Shown here piece after piece: positions 34,247-42,308 of a stretch of DNA of 50,651 bases. This DNA is from Candidatus Brevifilum fermentans. Lineage in GTDB: Bacteria > Chloroflexota > Anaerolineae > Anaerolineales > Villigracilaceae. The DNA lies in assembly GCA_945877125.1 (NCBI GenBank), contig CAMCQT010000021.1:1-50651 (forward strand), written 5' to 3'. Numbering within the stretch: position 1 is the stretch's first letter; every line of letters begins with the position of its first letter. The notes below the pieces were generated by a model. The model was not told the origin of the DNA. It made no database searches and saw only the letters and a list, made by a program, of their open reading frames with translations. The position numbers and the translations under genes were made by a program.

Positions 34247-34276
34247 TTGATTATAACCACAAACTCAGGCTATAAT
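34247..34276 (+). promoter_or_regulatory. Sigma-70-type promoter for the gene at 34324
   Basis: TTGATT at 34247-34252 and TATAAT at 34271-34276, spaced 18 bases. It lies 47 bases before the start codon. Confidence 0.7.
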
Positions 34277-34323
34277 AAGTGAGACTTAAAATATGAATTC
34301 TCGTATATTAGTAGGAGGCTCAC

Positions 34324-34848
34324 ATGAGTGATTTCTTTGAAAAAGTAAGTGGACAGATTGACCCGTTCAAAAAACTACTTTCATACATCCCCGGCTTCAA
34401 AGGTTACATCGAAAGACAAAGCCGCCGCGATGCAGATAAGATTCTGCGTGATACCGTAGCACGCCGTTTTGAAGAACATTGGGGACGCGCTTCAAACTTG
34501 CAAGTTGAACTTGTCAGCAACGGCATGATCAAATACGTCGATGACATGGAGAAAGCCGCGCTCGCGCTGCGCACCTTCATTGACAAGATCACCACAGCCG
34601 CCCGCGGATATTCCGGCATGTTTGACGCCGTGAAGATCAACGAGACTGAACTCGAAGCCATTTATCAATTTGATGTGGCGTTCTTCACCCTCGGCGATCA
34701 AGTCGGCAGCGCGCTCGATAATGTGGAAGCCAGTCTCGGCGATGAAGCCGCCCTGCCAGCCGCCATCCGCAACCTGACATCTCTCGCCCGCCTTGCCGTG
34801 GAAACTTTCGAGCGCCGCTCTGAAGTTGTGACCGGAAGCGGACAATAA
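34324..34848 (+). CDS. Helical protein of unknown function
   Basis: A 174-residue soluble protein, mostly alpha-helical by composition (YIERQSRRDADKILRDTVAR, MEKAALALRTFIDKITTAAR, LARLAVETFERRSEVV). A Tyr/Phe-rich segment (YQFDVAFFTLGDQVG) lies in the second half. No domain recognised. A strong TAGGAGG lies 6 bases before ATG 34324, and a good promoter precedes it. A palindromic repeat begins 8 bases after its stop and separates it from the molybdenum hydroxylase genes. Confidence 0.85.
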   Translation: MSDFFEKVSGQIDPFKKLLSYIPGFKGYIERQSRRDADKILRDTVARRFEEHWGRASNLQVELVSNGMIKYVDDMEKAALALRTFIDKITTAARGYSGMFDAVKINETELEAIYQFDVAFFTLGDQVGSALDNVEASLGDEAALPAAIRNLTSLARLAVETFERRSEVVTGSGQ

Positions 34849-34855
34849 ATTATAA

Positions 34856-34954
34856 ATGTCATTGCGAGGAGCGCTCTTGCTCTTCGCGACGAAGCAATCC
34901 CCCTGTAACTGGGAGATTGCTTCGTCGGGGAATGCACCCTCCTCGCAATGACAT
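34856..34954. repeat. 99-bp palindromic repeat (ATGTCATTGCGAGG family), copy 2
   Basis: Ends ATGTCATTGCGAGG and CCTCGCAATGACAT; inner arms CGACGAAGCAATC and GATTGCTTCGTCG. Relative of 11003-11100. It ends 11 bases before the ATG of the hydroxylase gene, so that gene has almost no leader of its own. Confidence 0.9.
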
Positions 34955-34965
34955 CATAAAATCCT

Positions 34966-36414
34966 ATGTGGCATAATTATATTAACGCGACCTCCACCGA
35001 TGAAGTCGTCAAAATTTTAGGGGAAAAGAAAGAGCGCGCCCGCGTGATCGCGGGCGGCACTGACCTCATTCTCGAACTCGAACGCGGACTCCGCAAAGGG
35101 TTAGACACCCTGATCGACGTTTCGCGCATTCCCAACCTTGACCAAATCACAATCGACGAAGACGACGTGATCCATCTTGGGGCGATGGTCACGCACAACG
35201 CTTGCGTTGACTCCAAAATAATTCGCAAAAAAGCCTACCCGCTGGCACGCGCTTCGTGGGAAGTCGGCGCACCGCAGATCCGCAACCGCGGCACCATCGC
35301 CGGCAACATCATCACCGCCTCGCCCGCCAACGACACCATCAGCCCGCTCATGGCGCTCGGCGCAAACGTGACGTTGCTCTCGACTCGCGGCGAACGAACT
35401 GTTCCCTTAAAAGAGTTTTACCTGGGCGTCCGCAAAACCGTGATGCAGGCAGATGAAATGCTGGTGGAGATTTCATTTCCAGCCTTGAAAAAGTCACAGC
35501 GCGGGACATTCGTCAAACTGGCATTGCGACGCGCCCAAGCCATCTCTTTGGTCAACGCCACGATCATCGTCGACCTGAAAGAGGACACTGTCAAATCGGC
35601 AGTCATCACGCTGGGAGCGGTCACCCCCATCATCACCCACGCCGAAGAAGCGGAGAAATTCCTCGCGAAGAAAAAATTCAACAAGAAGAATATCGCCCAA
35701 GCCGCAGAACTTGCCACGCTGGCCGCGCATCCGATTGACGACGTGCGCGGATCCGCCGCCTATCGCCGCGAAATGGTCAGGGTCATCACCGCCCGCGGAC
35801 TGACTGCCATTCACGATGAAACCGAACAGGCAGGAATGCCGAAGAAACCGATTCTGCTTTGGGGGCAGGAAGAAGAAGGCGGAAATCAGATTGCAGAAGG
35901 CAGAAGTTTCCCATCCGCTACAATTGAAACAACCATTAATGGAAAAGCCTACTCCTTCACGAGCGGTTCCGAGAAAACCCTGTTGCGTCTGTTGCGCGAA
36001 GATGGCATGATGACCGGCACAAAAGAAGGCTGTGCCGAAGGTGAGTGCGGCGCCTGCACCGTATTTTTGGATGGCAAAGCCGTGATGGCTTGCCTTGTCC
36101 CTGCGCCGCGCGCACATGGCGCAGAAATCACCACTGTCGAAGGGCTTGCCACCCTCACCCCAACCCCTCTTCCTGAGGGAGAGGGGCAAGGGGTGACGGA
36201 AAAATTGCACCCCATTCAGGAAGCCTTTGTAGAAAATGGCGCAGTCCAATGCGGATATTGCACTCCGGGGTTCCTAATGTCTGGCGCAAAGTTGCTGGAA
36301 GAAAAACCCCACCCCAGCCACAACGAAATCGAACAAGCCATTACCGGCAACCTCTGCCGCTGCACAGGCTATTACAAGATCGTAAAAGCAATTGAAGATG
36401 CGAGTAAATCTTAA
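34966..36414 (+). CDS. Molybdenum hydroxylase FAD subunit fused to 2Fe-2S subunit
   Basis: A 482-residue fusion of the medium (FAD) and small (2Fe-2S) subunits of a xanthine dehydrogenase/CO dehydrogenase-like enzyme. Residues 1-~290 are the FAD module (VIAGGTDLILEL, NRGTIAGNIITASPANDT). From ~320 comes the iron-sulphur module: plant-type cluster cysteines C356, C361 and C364 (CAEGECGAC), second cluster C429/C432 (CGYC) and C464/C466 (CRC). These pass electrons from the molybdenum centre to FAD. Between the two clusters, residues ~397-410 (TPTPLPEGEGQGVT) are encoded by an inserted palindrome. ATG 34966 (MWHNYINATST) is a family-typical start, though no ribosome site is visible. The Mo subunit follows two genes on. 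Confidence 0.93.
   Translation: MWHNYINATSTDEVVKILGEKKERARVIAGGTDLILELERGLRKGLDTLIDVSRIPNLDQITIDEDDVIHLGAMVTHNACVDSKIIRKKAYPLARASWEVGAPQIRNRGTIAGNIITASPANDTISPLMALGANVTLLSTRGERTVPLKEFYLGVRKTVMQADEMLVEISFPALKKSQRGTFVKLALRRAQAISLVNATIIVDLKEDTVKSAVITLGAVTPIITHAEEAEKFLAKKKFNKKNIAQAAELATLAAHPIDDVRGSAAYRREMVRVITARGLTAIHDETEQAGMPKKPILLWGQEEEGGNQIAEGRSFPSATIETTINGKAYSFTSGSEKTLLRLLREDGMMTGTKEGCAEGECGACTVFLDGKAVMACLVPAPRAHGAEITTVEGLATLTPTPLPEGEGQGVTEKLHPIQEAFVENGAVQCGYCTPGFLMSGAKLLEEKPHPSHNEIEQAITGNLCRCTGYYKIVKAIEDASKS
36156..36195 (+). repeat. 40-bp palindrome inside the hydroxylase fusion gene
   Basis: CACCCCAACCCCTCT at one side and AGGGGCAAGGGGTG at the other form a near-perfect stem. The sequence style matches common intergenic palindromes, yet it is read in frame. 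Confidence 0.8.
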
Positions 36415-36424
36415 AAGGTAACCC

Positions 36425-36853
36425 ATGGGAAAATATTCCGGTTCAACTACACAAATGGAATCTTCCATAAAAAACACCAAAGAGCCGCATGGCGTTTGGC
36501 GCGGAATTGGCTGTTTAATGATGCTGATCATTCCCGTAATTTCCATAGCCGCCGCATTCGAAACCGTTAAGTTCGCGTTGGAAAATCGTCTGGGCATTCC
36601 ATACGAACTGCTAGGCAACCTGCCCATGCCCGCCATCGCATACAAACTAAGCGGTCTAAAAATCATTCTTGAGCCTGTGACCAAAATCCCAAATTTCTAT
36701 GCCAATGCAATCGTCAGCATTCTGTATATGGTGTTATTCAGCGGTCTCATCTCAATGATATATGCAGTAACCTACCGCATGGTTGGGCCAGAACGTTATG
36801 GTCCCACAGATGCGCCTCCCCAAAAAATCAAAATAACGAAGAAATCACGGTAG
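36425..36853 (+). CDS. Small membrane protein, unknown
   Basis: A 142-residue protein with membrane helices near residues 27-47 (GIGCLMMLIIPVISIAAAF) and ~95-117 (VSILYMVLFSGLISMIYAVT), and a charged C-terminus rich in lysine. It lies between the two hydroxylase subunit genes on the same strand with gaps of 10 and 6 bases, so it is surely co-transcribed. It might anchor the enzyme at the membrane or be an insertion in the operon. No family recognised. Confidence 0.78.
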   Translation: MGKYSGSTTQMESSIKNTKEPHGVWRGIGCLMMLIIPVISIAAAFETVKFALENRLGIPYELLGNLPMPAIAYKLSGLKIILEPVTKIPNFYANAIVSILYMVLFSGLISMIYAVTYRMVGPERYGPTDAPPQKIKITKKSR

Positions 36854-36859
36854 GAAATT

Positions 36860-39046
36860 ATGTCTTCTAATTCTGTTGGTAAATCACTTCCGCGCGTTGA
36901 CGCACTTGAAAAAGTAACAGGCAAAACACTTTACTCCGGCGATCTCACCATGCAGAGCATGTTGCACATGAAGATGCTCTTCGCCGAGCGTCCGCACGCG
37001 CGCGTAATAAATATTCGCACAGAAAAAGCAGAAGCGGCAGAAGGCGTTGTCGCAGTCTACACATCCAAAGATGTGCCGGTCAACGAATACGGATTGCAGA
37101 TCCCCGATCAGCCCGTACTTTGCGGACCTGGGTCGCAAAAACCATACACCGATCTTGTCCGCTTTGTGGGCGACCAGGTTGCAGCCGTGGTAGCGCGGAC
37201 TGAGTCTGAAGCAGCGGCGGCAGTCAAGTTAATCGAAGTGGATTATGAAGACCTGCCGATCCTTACCAACCCGACAGCGGCGCTCCGCTCCGATGCGCCG
37301 ATTCTACATCCAGACAGAGGCGACACGAATATCTGCGTCCACTACAAAATCCGCAAGGGTGATATAGACGACGCCTTCGCCAAAGCAGATGTGATCGTCG
37401 AAGGGCAATATCACACGCCTGTTCAGGAACACGCCTATTTGCAACCCGAAGCTGGGCTGGCTTACATAGATGAAGATGGTCTCGTCACCATCAAAGCCGG
37501 CGGACAGTGGACTCATGCCGACCGCGAAGCCATTGCCCATTCACTCGGCTTGCCCGATGAAAAGATCCGCGTCATTTACCCCGCCATCGGCGGCGCATTC
37601 GGCGGACGTGAAGATATGTCGGTGCAGATCGTACTGGCGCTGGCCGCATGGAAATTACAACAACCCGTCAAGATCATCTGGACCCGGCGCGAATCGATGA
37701 TCGGACATGGCAAACGACATGAAGTCACCATCAACGCCAAATGGGGCGCGACCAAAGACGGCAAACTTATTGCCGCAGAAAATGAACTCATCGCTGATGG
37801 CGGCGCGTACATGTACACATCCAACAAAGTGCTTGGCAACGCCGCCATCACATCCACCGGGCCGTATTTCATTCCTAACGCGAACGTGGACGTGTACGGC
37901 GTGTACACCAATAATGTCCCCGGCGCAGCCTTCCGCGGATTCGGCGCACCGCAAGCCTTGTTCATGGCTGAATTGCAAATGGATAAACTCGCCGAAAAAC
38001 TTGGCATGGATCCTGTTGAATTTCGCTTGAAAAATGCCCTGCGCAACGGCGACACCCTAGGCGTCGGCACACCCGTCCCCAGTCCCGTCAGCGTTGTTGA
38101 ATGTATCGAAGCCGCACGCGATGCCTTCAACTGGAAGAAGAAAGCAAAAAACAAAAAATCCCAACCACACATCGCCCGCGGACATGGCTTCGCAGCCGGG
38201 TTCAAAAATGTGGGCTTCTCTTTTGGTTATCAGGAAAACTGCTGGTCGAAAGTTGAAATTCACGGAAACGGAAAAATGGAACGTGTGGTCATTCACCAGG
38301 CCGGCGCGGATGTAGGTCAGGGTTTGCATACGGTGATGATTCAAATGGCGGCACAGGTTTTGGGTGTATCGGAAAAAATTATTGAGATCGAAACTTCCGA
38401 TTCTGCCAGACAGGGAAATTCAGGTTCGGCATCTGCTTCCCGCCTGACCTTCATGGCAGGCAATTCGATGAAGGGTGCAGCGGAAGCAGCCTTGGAAAAA
38501 TGGAAAAATGAAGAACGTCCGGCCATTGCAGAATTCAAATATCTTGCGCCGCCCACAACACCCTTCGACCATGACACAGGCTACTCCATGCCGAACTTCT
38601 CCTACGCTTATGTGGCTCAAGCCGCCGAAGTGGAAATTGATACAGAAACCGGACATGTGCGAGTCATACGCATCGTCTCGGCCAATGATGTCGGCAAGGC
38701 GATCAACCCCGAGCAGGTTGTGGGGCAAATTGAAGGCGCGGTGGTGCAAGCGCACGGCTACGCAGTTCTCGAAGATTACAAAACCAAAGACGGGCGCGTG
38801 CTGACCGATCAACTCAGCACCTATCTTATTCCCACCATTTTGGATATTCCCGAATCCGTCGAATCGGTGATTGTGGAAGTACCCGATCCAAACGGCCCGT
38901 GGGGCGCACGCGGACTGGGCGAACTTCCGCTCCTGCCCACCGCACCCGCCATCGCCGCCGCCATCCACGATGCGATCGGTATCTGGATCGATGAATTCCC
39001 ATTCACCCCTGAGCGCATTGTGCGCGCGCTTGGAAAAATACAATAA
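36860..39046 (+). CDS. Molybdenum hydroxylase large subunit (xanthine dehydrogenase family)
   Basis: A 728-residue molybdopterin-binding subunit. Motifs in order: VGKSLPRVDALEKVTGKTLY at the start, IGGAFGGREDMS, AFRGFGAPQALF (pterin contact), GADVGQGLHTVM and GARGLGELPLLPTAPAIAAA with the catalytic glutamate in GLGE. The enzyme hydroxylates an N-heterocycle or related compound, taking oxygen from water; the substrate is not evident. The VAYRCSFR-type loop of CO dehydrogenase is absent, so CO oxidation is unlikely. ATG 36860 is preceded by TAGGAAA. With the fusion subunit it makes a two-polypeptide enzyme, and the YqeB/YqeC/MocA genes downstream suggest a selenium-dependent form. Confidence 0.94.
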   Translation: MSSNSVGKSLPRVDALEKVTGKTLYSGDLTMQSMLHMKMLFAERPHARVINIRTEKAEAAEGVVAVYTSKDVPVNEYGLQIPDQPVLCGPGSQKPYTDLVRFVGDQVAAVVARTESEAAAAVKLIEVDYEDLPILTNPTAALRSDAPILHPDRGDTNICVHYKIRKGDIDDAFAKADVIVEGQYHTPVQEHAYLQPEAGLAYIDEDGLVTIKAGGQWTHADREAIAHSLGLPDEKIRVIYPAIGGAFGGREDMSVQIVLALAAWKLQQPVKIIWTRRESMIGHGKRHEVTINAKWGATKDGKLIAAENELIADGGAYMYTSNKVLGNAAITSTGPYFIPNANVDVYGVYTNNVPGAAFRGFGAPQALFMAELQMDKLAEKLGMDPVEFRLKNALRNGDTLGVGTPVPSPVSVVECIEAARDAFNWKKKAKNKKSQPHIARGHGFAAGFKNVGFSFGYQENCWSKVEIHGNGKMERVVIHQAGADVGQGLHTVMIQMAAQVLGVSEKIIEIETSDSARQGNSGSASASRLTFMAGNSMKGAAEAALEKWKNEERPAIAEFKYLAPPTTPFDHDTGYSMPNFSYAYVAQAAEVEIDTETGHVRVIRIVSANDVGKAINPEQVVGQIEGAVVQAHGYAVLEDYKTKDGRVLTDQLSTYLIPTILDIPESVESVIVEVPDPNGPWGARGLGELPLLPTAPAIAAAIHDAIGIWIDEFPFTPERIVRALGKIQ

Positions 39047-39053
39047 TTTTTAA

Positions 39054-39088
39054 TTTTGTCGGGGCAGGCACTAGACCTGCCCCGACAT
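39054..39088. repeat. Hairpin between the hydroxylase and hydrolase genes
   Basis: GTCGGGGCAGG pairs with CCTGCCCCGAC. It has no T-run, so it is an intergenic palindrome or weak terminator; it is similar in style to the hairpin at 1744-1762. Confidence 0.75.
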
Positions 39089-39093
39089 AAATT

Positions 39094-39969
39094 ATGTCCT
39101 TCCCCTATTTAGACGAAATTAAAGAATTAGACGAAACCGCCCGCCAACAAGCGGATGGTTCATTCGTCACGCTTGCAGATGGGATCACCCATTACGAACT
39201 AGGCGGACCTGAAGACGGGCAACCCGTCGTCCTCGTGCATGGATTTTCCACCCCGTACTTTATCTTCGATAATACATTCGAGTTTCTGGTCAATTCAGGT
39301 TTTCGCGTTTTGCGATATGATTTGATGGGTCGCGGATATTCAGACCGGCCGCGGGTTGACTACAACATTCAGCTTTTTGTGCGCCAACTCAAAGATTTAA
39401 TCGATGCGCTGCAACTCGGCAACGCAAGCCTGATCGGGCTTTCAATGGGCGGAGCAATCACTGCGGCATTTGTCAGCGCGTATCCTGAGTATGTCAGCAA
39501 ACATGTGTTAATTGACCCGGCAGGCGCAAAGCGAGTTTCGATCCCGTGGATTCTCGAAGCGTTGAAAATGCCCATTTTTGGCGAACTGGCTTTCGGGTTG
39601 TTTGGAAGCGTATCCATGATAAAAAACATCGCCGCAGACTTGTTCGCTCCCGAAGCGGTGAAACACTTTCAGGCACAGTATAAAATCCAGATGCAATACA
39701 AGGGATTCAAACGCGCTATTTTATCCACCATGCGGAACGGGATGCTTGATTCGTTTTACGAAACTTATGCCCGTGTTGGAGCGTTGCAAAAATCCACGTT
39801 GTTATTTTGGGGCACGAACGACACCACAGTGCCCTTTGAATACAGCAAGGCTATTTTGAAAGCCATACCACATGCAGAATTCCACGCCATTGAAAACTGC
39901 GGACACATTCCGCACTACGAGAAACCTGAGATCGTCAATCCGATCCTTTTGGAGTTTTTGTCAAAATGA
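39094..39969 (+). CDS. Alpha/beta hydrolase
   Basis: A 291-residue alpha/beta hydrolase. The nucleophile elbow is GLSMGG (Ser117), the acid is Asp243 in WGTNDTTVPFE and the base is His271 in NCGHIPHYEKP; the oxyanion region is VLVHGFSTPY. It hydrolyses an ester or similar bond; substrate unknown. No signal peptide. Its stop overlaps the DinB gene by 4 bases (ATGA). It sits between the hydroxylase subunits and YqeB, so it could act in the same catabolic path, which is inference. Confidence 0.92.
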   Translation: MSFPYLDEIKELDETARQQADGSFVTLADGITHYELGGPEDGQPVVLVHGFSTPYFIFDNTFEFLVNSGFRVLRYDLMGRGYSDRPRVDYNIQLFVRQLKDLIDALQLGNASLIGLSMGGAITAAFVSAYPEYVSKHVLIDPAGAKRVSIPWILEALKMPIFGELAFGLFGSVSMIKNIAADLFAPEAVKHFQAQYKIQMQYKGFKRAILSTMRNGMLDSFYETYARVGALQKSTLLFWGTNDTTVPFEYSKAILKAIPHAEFHAIENCGHIPHYEKPEIVNPILLEFLSK

Positions 39970-40463
39970 ACAAACAAGATATTCAGTTGCTCTACCAATA
40001 TAATCACTGGGCAAATAAACGCATTTTGGATGCGGCGGCAAATGTGACCGAGAAACAATTTCTTGCGCCCGCTGCATATCCACACGGCGGATTGCGCAGC
40101 ACGCTGACACATACCCTTTTCGCAGAATGTATCTGGCGCACACGCTGGCTGGGAGAATCTCCCGCTCAGCGTATAAAGCCGGAGGAATTCCCCACATTTG
40201 ATTCGCTCCGCGCGCGCTGGCAGGAAGAGGAAAAGCTCTTAATGGACTTTGTTGACGAGCTCACAGACGAGAAGCTGAACAGCACTTTCAGTTACAAAAC
40301 AACGAAAGACGAACCCTTCGAAAGAATATTGTGGCAGGCGATGGCGCATGTGGTCAACCACGGCACACAACATAGAAGCGAAGCCGCCGCCATGCTCACA
40401 GAACTGGGTCATTCACCCGGTGATCTCGATCTCATTGTCTTTATACATGAGATGAAGGAATAA
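39966..40463 (+). CDS. DinB family protein
   Basis: A 165-residue four-helix protein of the DinB/YfiT fold (IQLLYQYNHWANKRILDAAA, then HTLFAECIWRTRWLGE and HVVNHGTQHRSEAAAMLTEL). The three histidines for a metal site are visible, in HTLFAE and in the VNHGTQHR block. DinB-like proteins include thiol-dependent transferases; the activity here is unknown. The start overlaps the hydrolase gene by 4 bases, so the two are coupled. Confidence 0.92.
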   Translation: MNKQDIQLLYQYNHWANKRILDAAANVTEKQFLAPAAYPHGGLRSTLTHTLFAECIWRTRWLGESPAQRIKPEEFPTFDSLRARWQEEEKLLMDFVDELTDEKLNSTFSYKTTKDEPFERILWQAMAHVVNHGTQHRSEAAAMLTELGHSPGDLDLIVFIHEMKE

Positions 40464-40498
40464 TTCACAGATTTGGCAAATTACGCAAATTGAAAAAA

Positions 40499-41209
40499 AT
40501 GATAAACACGCTCACAAACTTTGTTAAACGCAACCGCTACAAGATCGCAATGTTTGGATTAATGACATCCGCTTCGTTGATCTGTATCCTTTTGGTGGCA
40601 GCGCGTATCGCGTACAGTGACTCAGGGCGCTACACCAGCCTGGTCTGGAATCTTTTCCTCGCGTGGATTCCCTTTGTGCTGGCGTATCTGGCGTATGCCT
40701 TTTCATGGAAGAAAAAACTTTTATATTTTGTTCTGCCGATCACCGCATTCCTCTGGTTGATCTTTTTTCCCAACGCCCCCTATATTTTGACAGACCTGCA
40801 ACATCTTGCCAAAGAAACATCCAGCGCACCGGTTTGGTATGACGTGATCGTGATGGTCTGGTTCTCGTGGACAGGCCTGCTACTCGGACTTGTTTCGCTG
40901 TACCTCATGCACGATATTGTCCAACGCACCTTTGGACGCTGGCTTGGCTGGGCATTTGTTTTCATCGTTTCAGGCTTGAGCAGTTTCGGCGTTTATCTGG
41001 GACGCTTCGTGCGCTTCAATTCGTGGGACTTGCTTGGGGATCCCAAAGAAATTGTTGTCACTATTCTCGGTCTTGCCATTGACCCCTCCAAGCGATTGGT
41101 GGCATTTACAATTTTGTTCGCAATGTTTTACTTGTTCGTGTATCTCACGTTATATTCATTTGCACATTTACTGCAAGAGCAGTCTGTGCCCCATAAGGAA
41201 ACATTATGA
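40499..41209 (+). CDS. DUF1361 membrane protein
   Basis: A 236-residue protein with about six membrane helices. Family motifs are WLIFFPNAPYILTDLQHL, WYDVIVMVWFSWTGLLLG and SSFGVYLGRFVRFNSWDLL. Function unknown. The start is ATG 40499 or TTG 40490; neither has a clear ribosome site. Its stop overlaps the YqeB start by 4 bases (ATGA), an unusual coupling of a DUF1361 protein to molybdenum cofactor genes. Confidence 0.88.
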   Translation: MINTLTNFVKRNRYKIAMFGLMTSASLICILLVAARIAYSDSGRYTSLVWNLFLAWIPFVLAYLAYAFSWKKKLLYFVLPITAFLWLIFFPNAPYILTDLQHLAKETSSAPVWYDVIVMVWFSWTGLLLGLVSLYLMHDIVQRTFGRWLGWAFVFIVSGLSSFGVYLGRFVRFNSWDLLGDPKEIVVTILGLAIDPSKRLVAFTILFAMFYLFVYLTLYSFAHLLQEQSVPHKETL

Positions 41210-42039
41210 CCCATCTCATTGTTTTACGCGGCGGCGGCGACCTTGCAAGCGGCATCGCATTGCGCCTGCATCACACAGGTTTTCAAGTTGTGATTCTTGA
41301 ATTGGAAAGACCTTTGGCAGTTCGGCGCACGGTTTCATTTTCAGAAGCAGTTTATGAGGGCGTGCAAACTGTCGAGGACACCACCGCCCGTCTAGTATCG
41401 CCAGACCAAATTCAAGTGACGTTGGAAGCGGGAGAAATTCCGGTGTTGATCGATCCCCACGCCAACATCCTGCGCAATCAATTTCTAACGAGTCCCAATT
41501 CCACGATTGTGATAGATGCGCGATTGTTGAAAGCTGCGCCAGAACCTTTGGGGATTAACATCCCGCTTTATATCGGGCTTGGGCCTGGATTTGTCGCCGG
41601 AGAGAATTGCCACGCTGTGATAGAAACCCGCCGCGGACACACCCTGGGCAGGGTCTACTGGAGCGGCTCGGCACAAGTTGACAGCGGCGCTCCCGACGGT
41701 GACCGACGCCGTGTTTTGCGCGCACCCCACGCAGGCGTGCTGATGGCTGAGGCGAAGATCGGCGATCATCTCAAAGAAGGACAGTTCATTGCCGAGATCC
41801 AACCTGACGATGGGAGCGACAGTTATTCGGTATTCAGCCCATTTGAAGGCGTGCTGCGCGGGTTGATCCGCCCTGGAATTCCAGTTACAAAAGACATGAA
41901 GATCGGTGATGTGGATCGTCGCAACGACCCGGTCATGCACACGCTTGTCTCAGACAAGGCGCTGGCCATAGGCGGAAGTGTGCTTGAAATTTTGCTGATG
42001 TTTATGAAAAAAACTGAGAGTGACAGTTCCGGCATTTAA
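41206..42039 (+). CDS. yqeB: Selenium-dependent molybdenum hydroxylase system protein YqeB (EF2563 family)
   Basis: A 277-residue protein of the EF2563/YqeB family, a marker of selenium-dependent molybdenum hydroxylases. It opens with a Rossmann-like GGGDLASGIALRLHHTGF and has conserved VLIDPHANI, IGLGPGFVAGENCHAVIET and LRAPHAGVLMAEAKIGD. It is thought to take part in maturing the molybdenum-selenium centre. It lies downstream of the hydroxylase genes and upstream of YqeC and two MocA proteins, which supports the assignment. Confidence 0.9.
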   Translation: MTHLIVLRGGGDLASGIALRLHHTGFQVVILELERPLAVRRTVSFSEAVYEGVQTVEDTTARLVSPDQIQVTLEAGEIPVLIDPHANILRNQFLTSPNSTIVIDARLLKAAPEPLGINIPLYIGLGPGFVAGENCHAVIETRRGHTLGRVYWSGSAQVDSGAPDGDRRRVLRAPHAGVLMAEAKIGDHLKEGQFIAEIQPDDGSDSYSVFSPFEGVLRGLIRPGIPVTKDMKIGDVDRRNDPVMHTLVSDKALAIGGSVLEILLMFMKKTESDSSGI

Positions 42040-42308
42040 TTTGGGGCGGCTCATGTGCAGACTCTGTGCAATAAGTCAAACCCTTTTAACGCAAATTACA
42101 CAAATTGGGCGAAGAGCGCGAATTTTTTCGCTTCATTCGCAAAATTCGCGTTAAGATTTTAGCTCTTTGGTCGCACTGGACATTGCAGTCTGTACACTCT
42201 TTACATATGATCCTTTTGGTTTTCCCAACCTGCGCGGAAATAAAAATCAGCCGCCTGCTTGCGCCATTTTTGGCGGCTTGGGGGCGGCTGATTTTTACTT
42301 TATATGGG
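42040..42308. other. Intergenic region with repeat and terminator
   Basis: No gene. Bases 42085-42156 hold the GCGAAT-type repeat related to 3757-3842. Bases 42241-42255 (TAAAAATCAGCCGCC) pair with 42283-42297, forming a terminator for yqeB and the convergent response regulator. Confidence 0.7.
42241..42297. terminator. Bidirectional terminator after yqeB
   Basis: A 15-bp stem (TAAAAATCAGCCGCC and inverse) with A-run and T-run. An alternative inner hairpin (GCCGCC / GGCGGC) could also form. Confidence 0.8.

Noticed and set aside
34849-34965. Molybdenum cofactor riboswitch upstream of the hydroxylase genes
   Set aside because: The space is filled by the 99-bp palindromic repeat, which also occurs before an unrelated gene.
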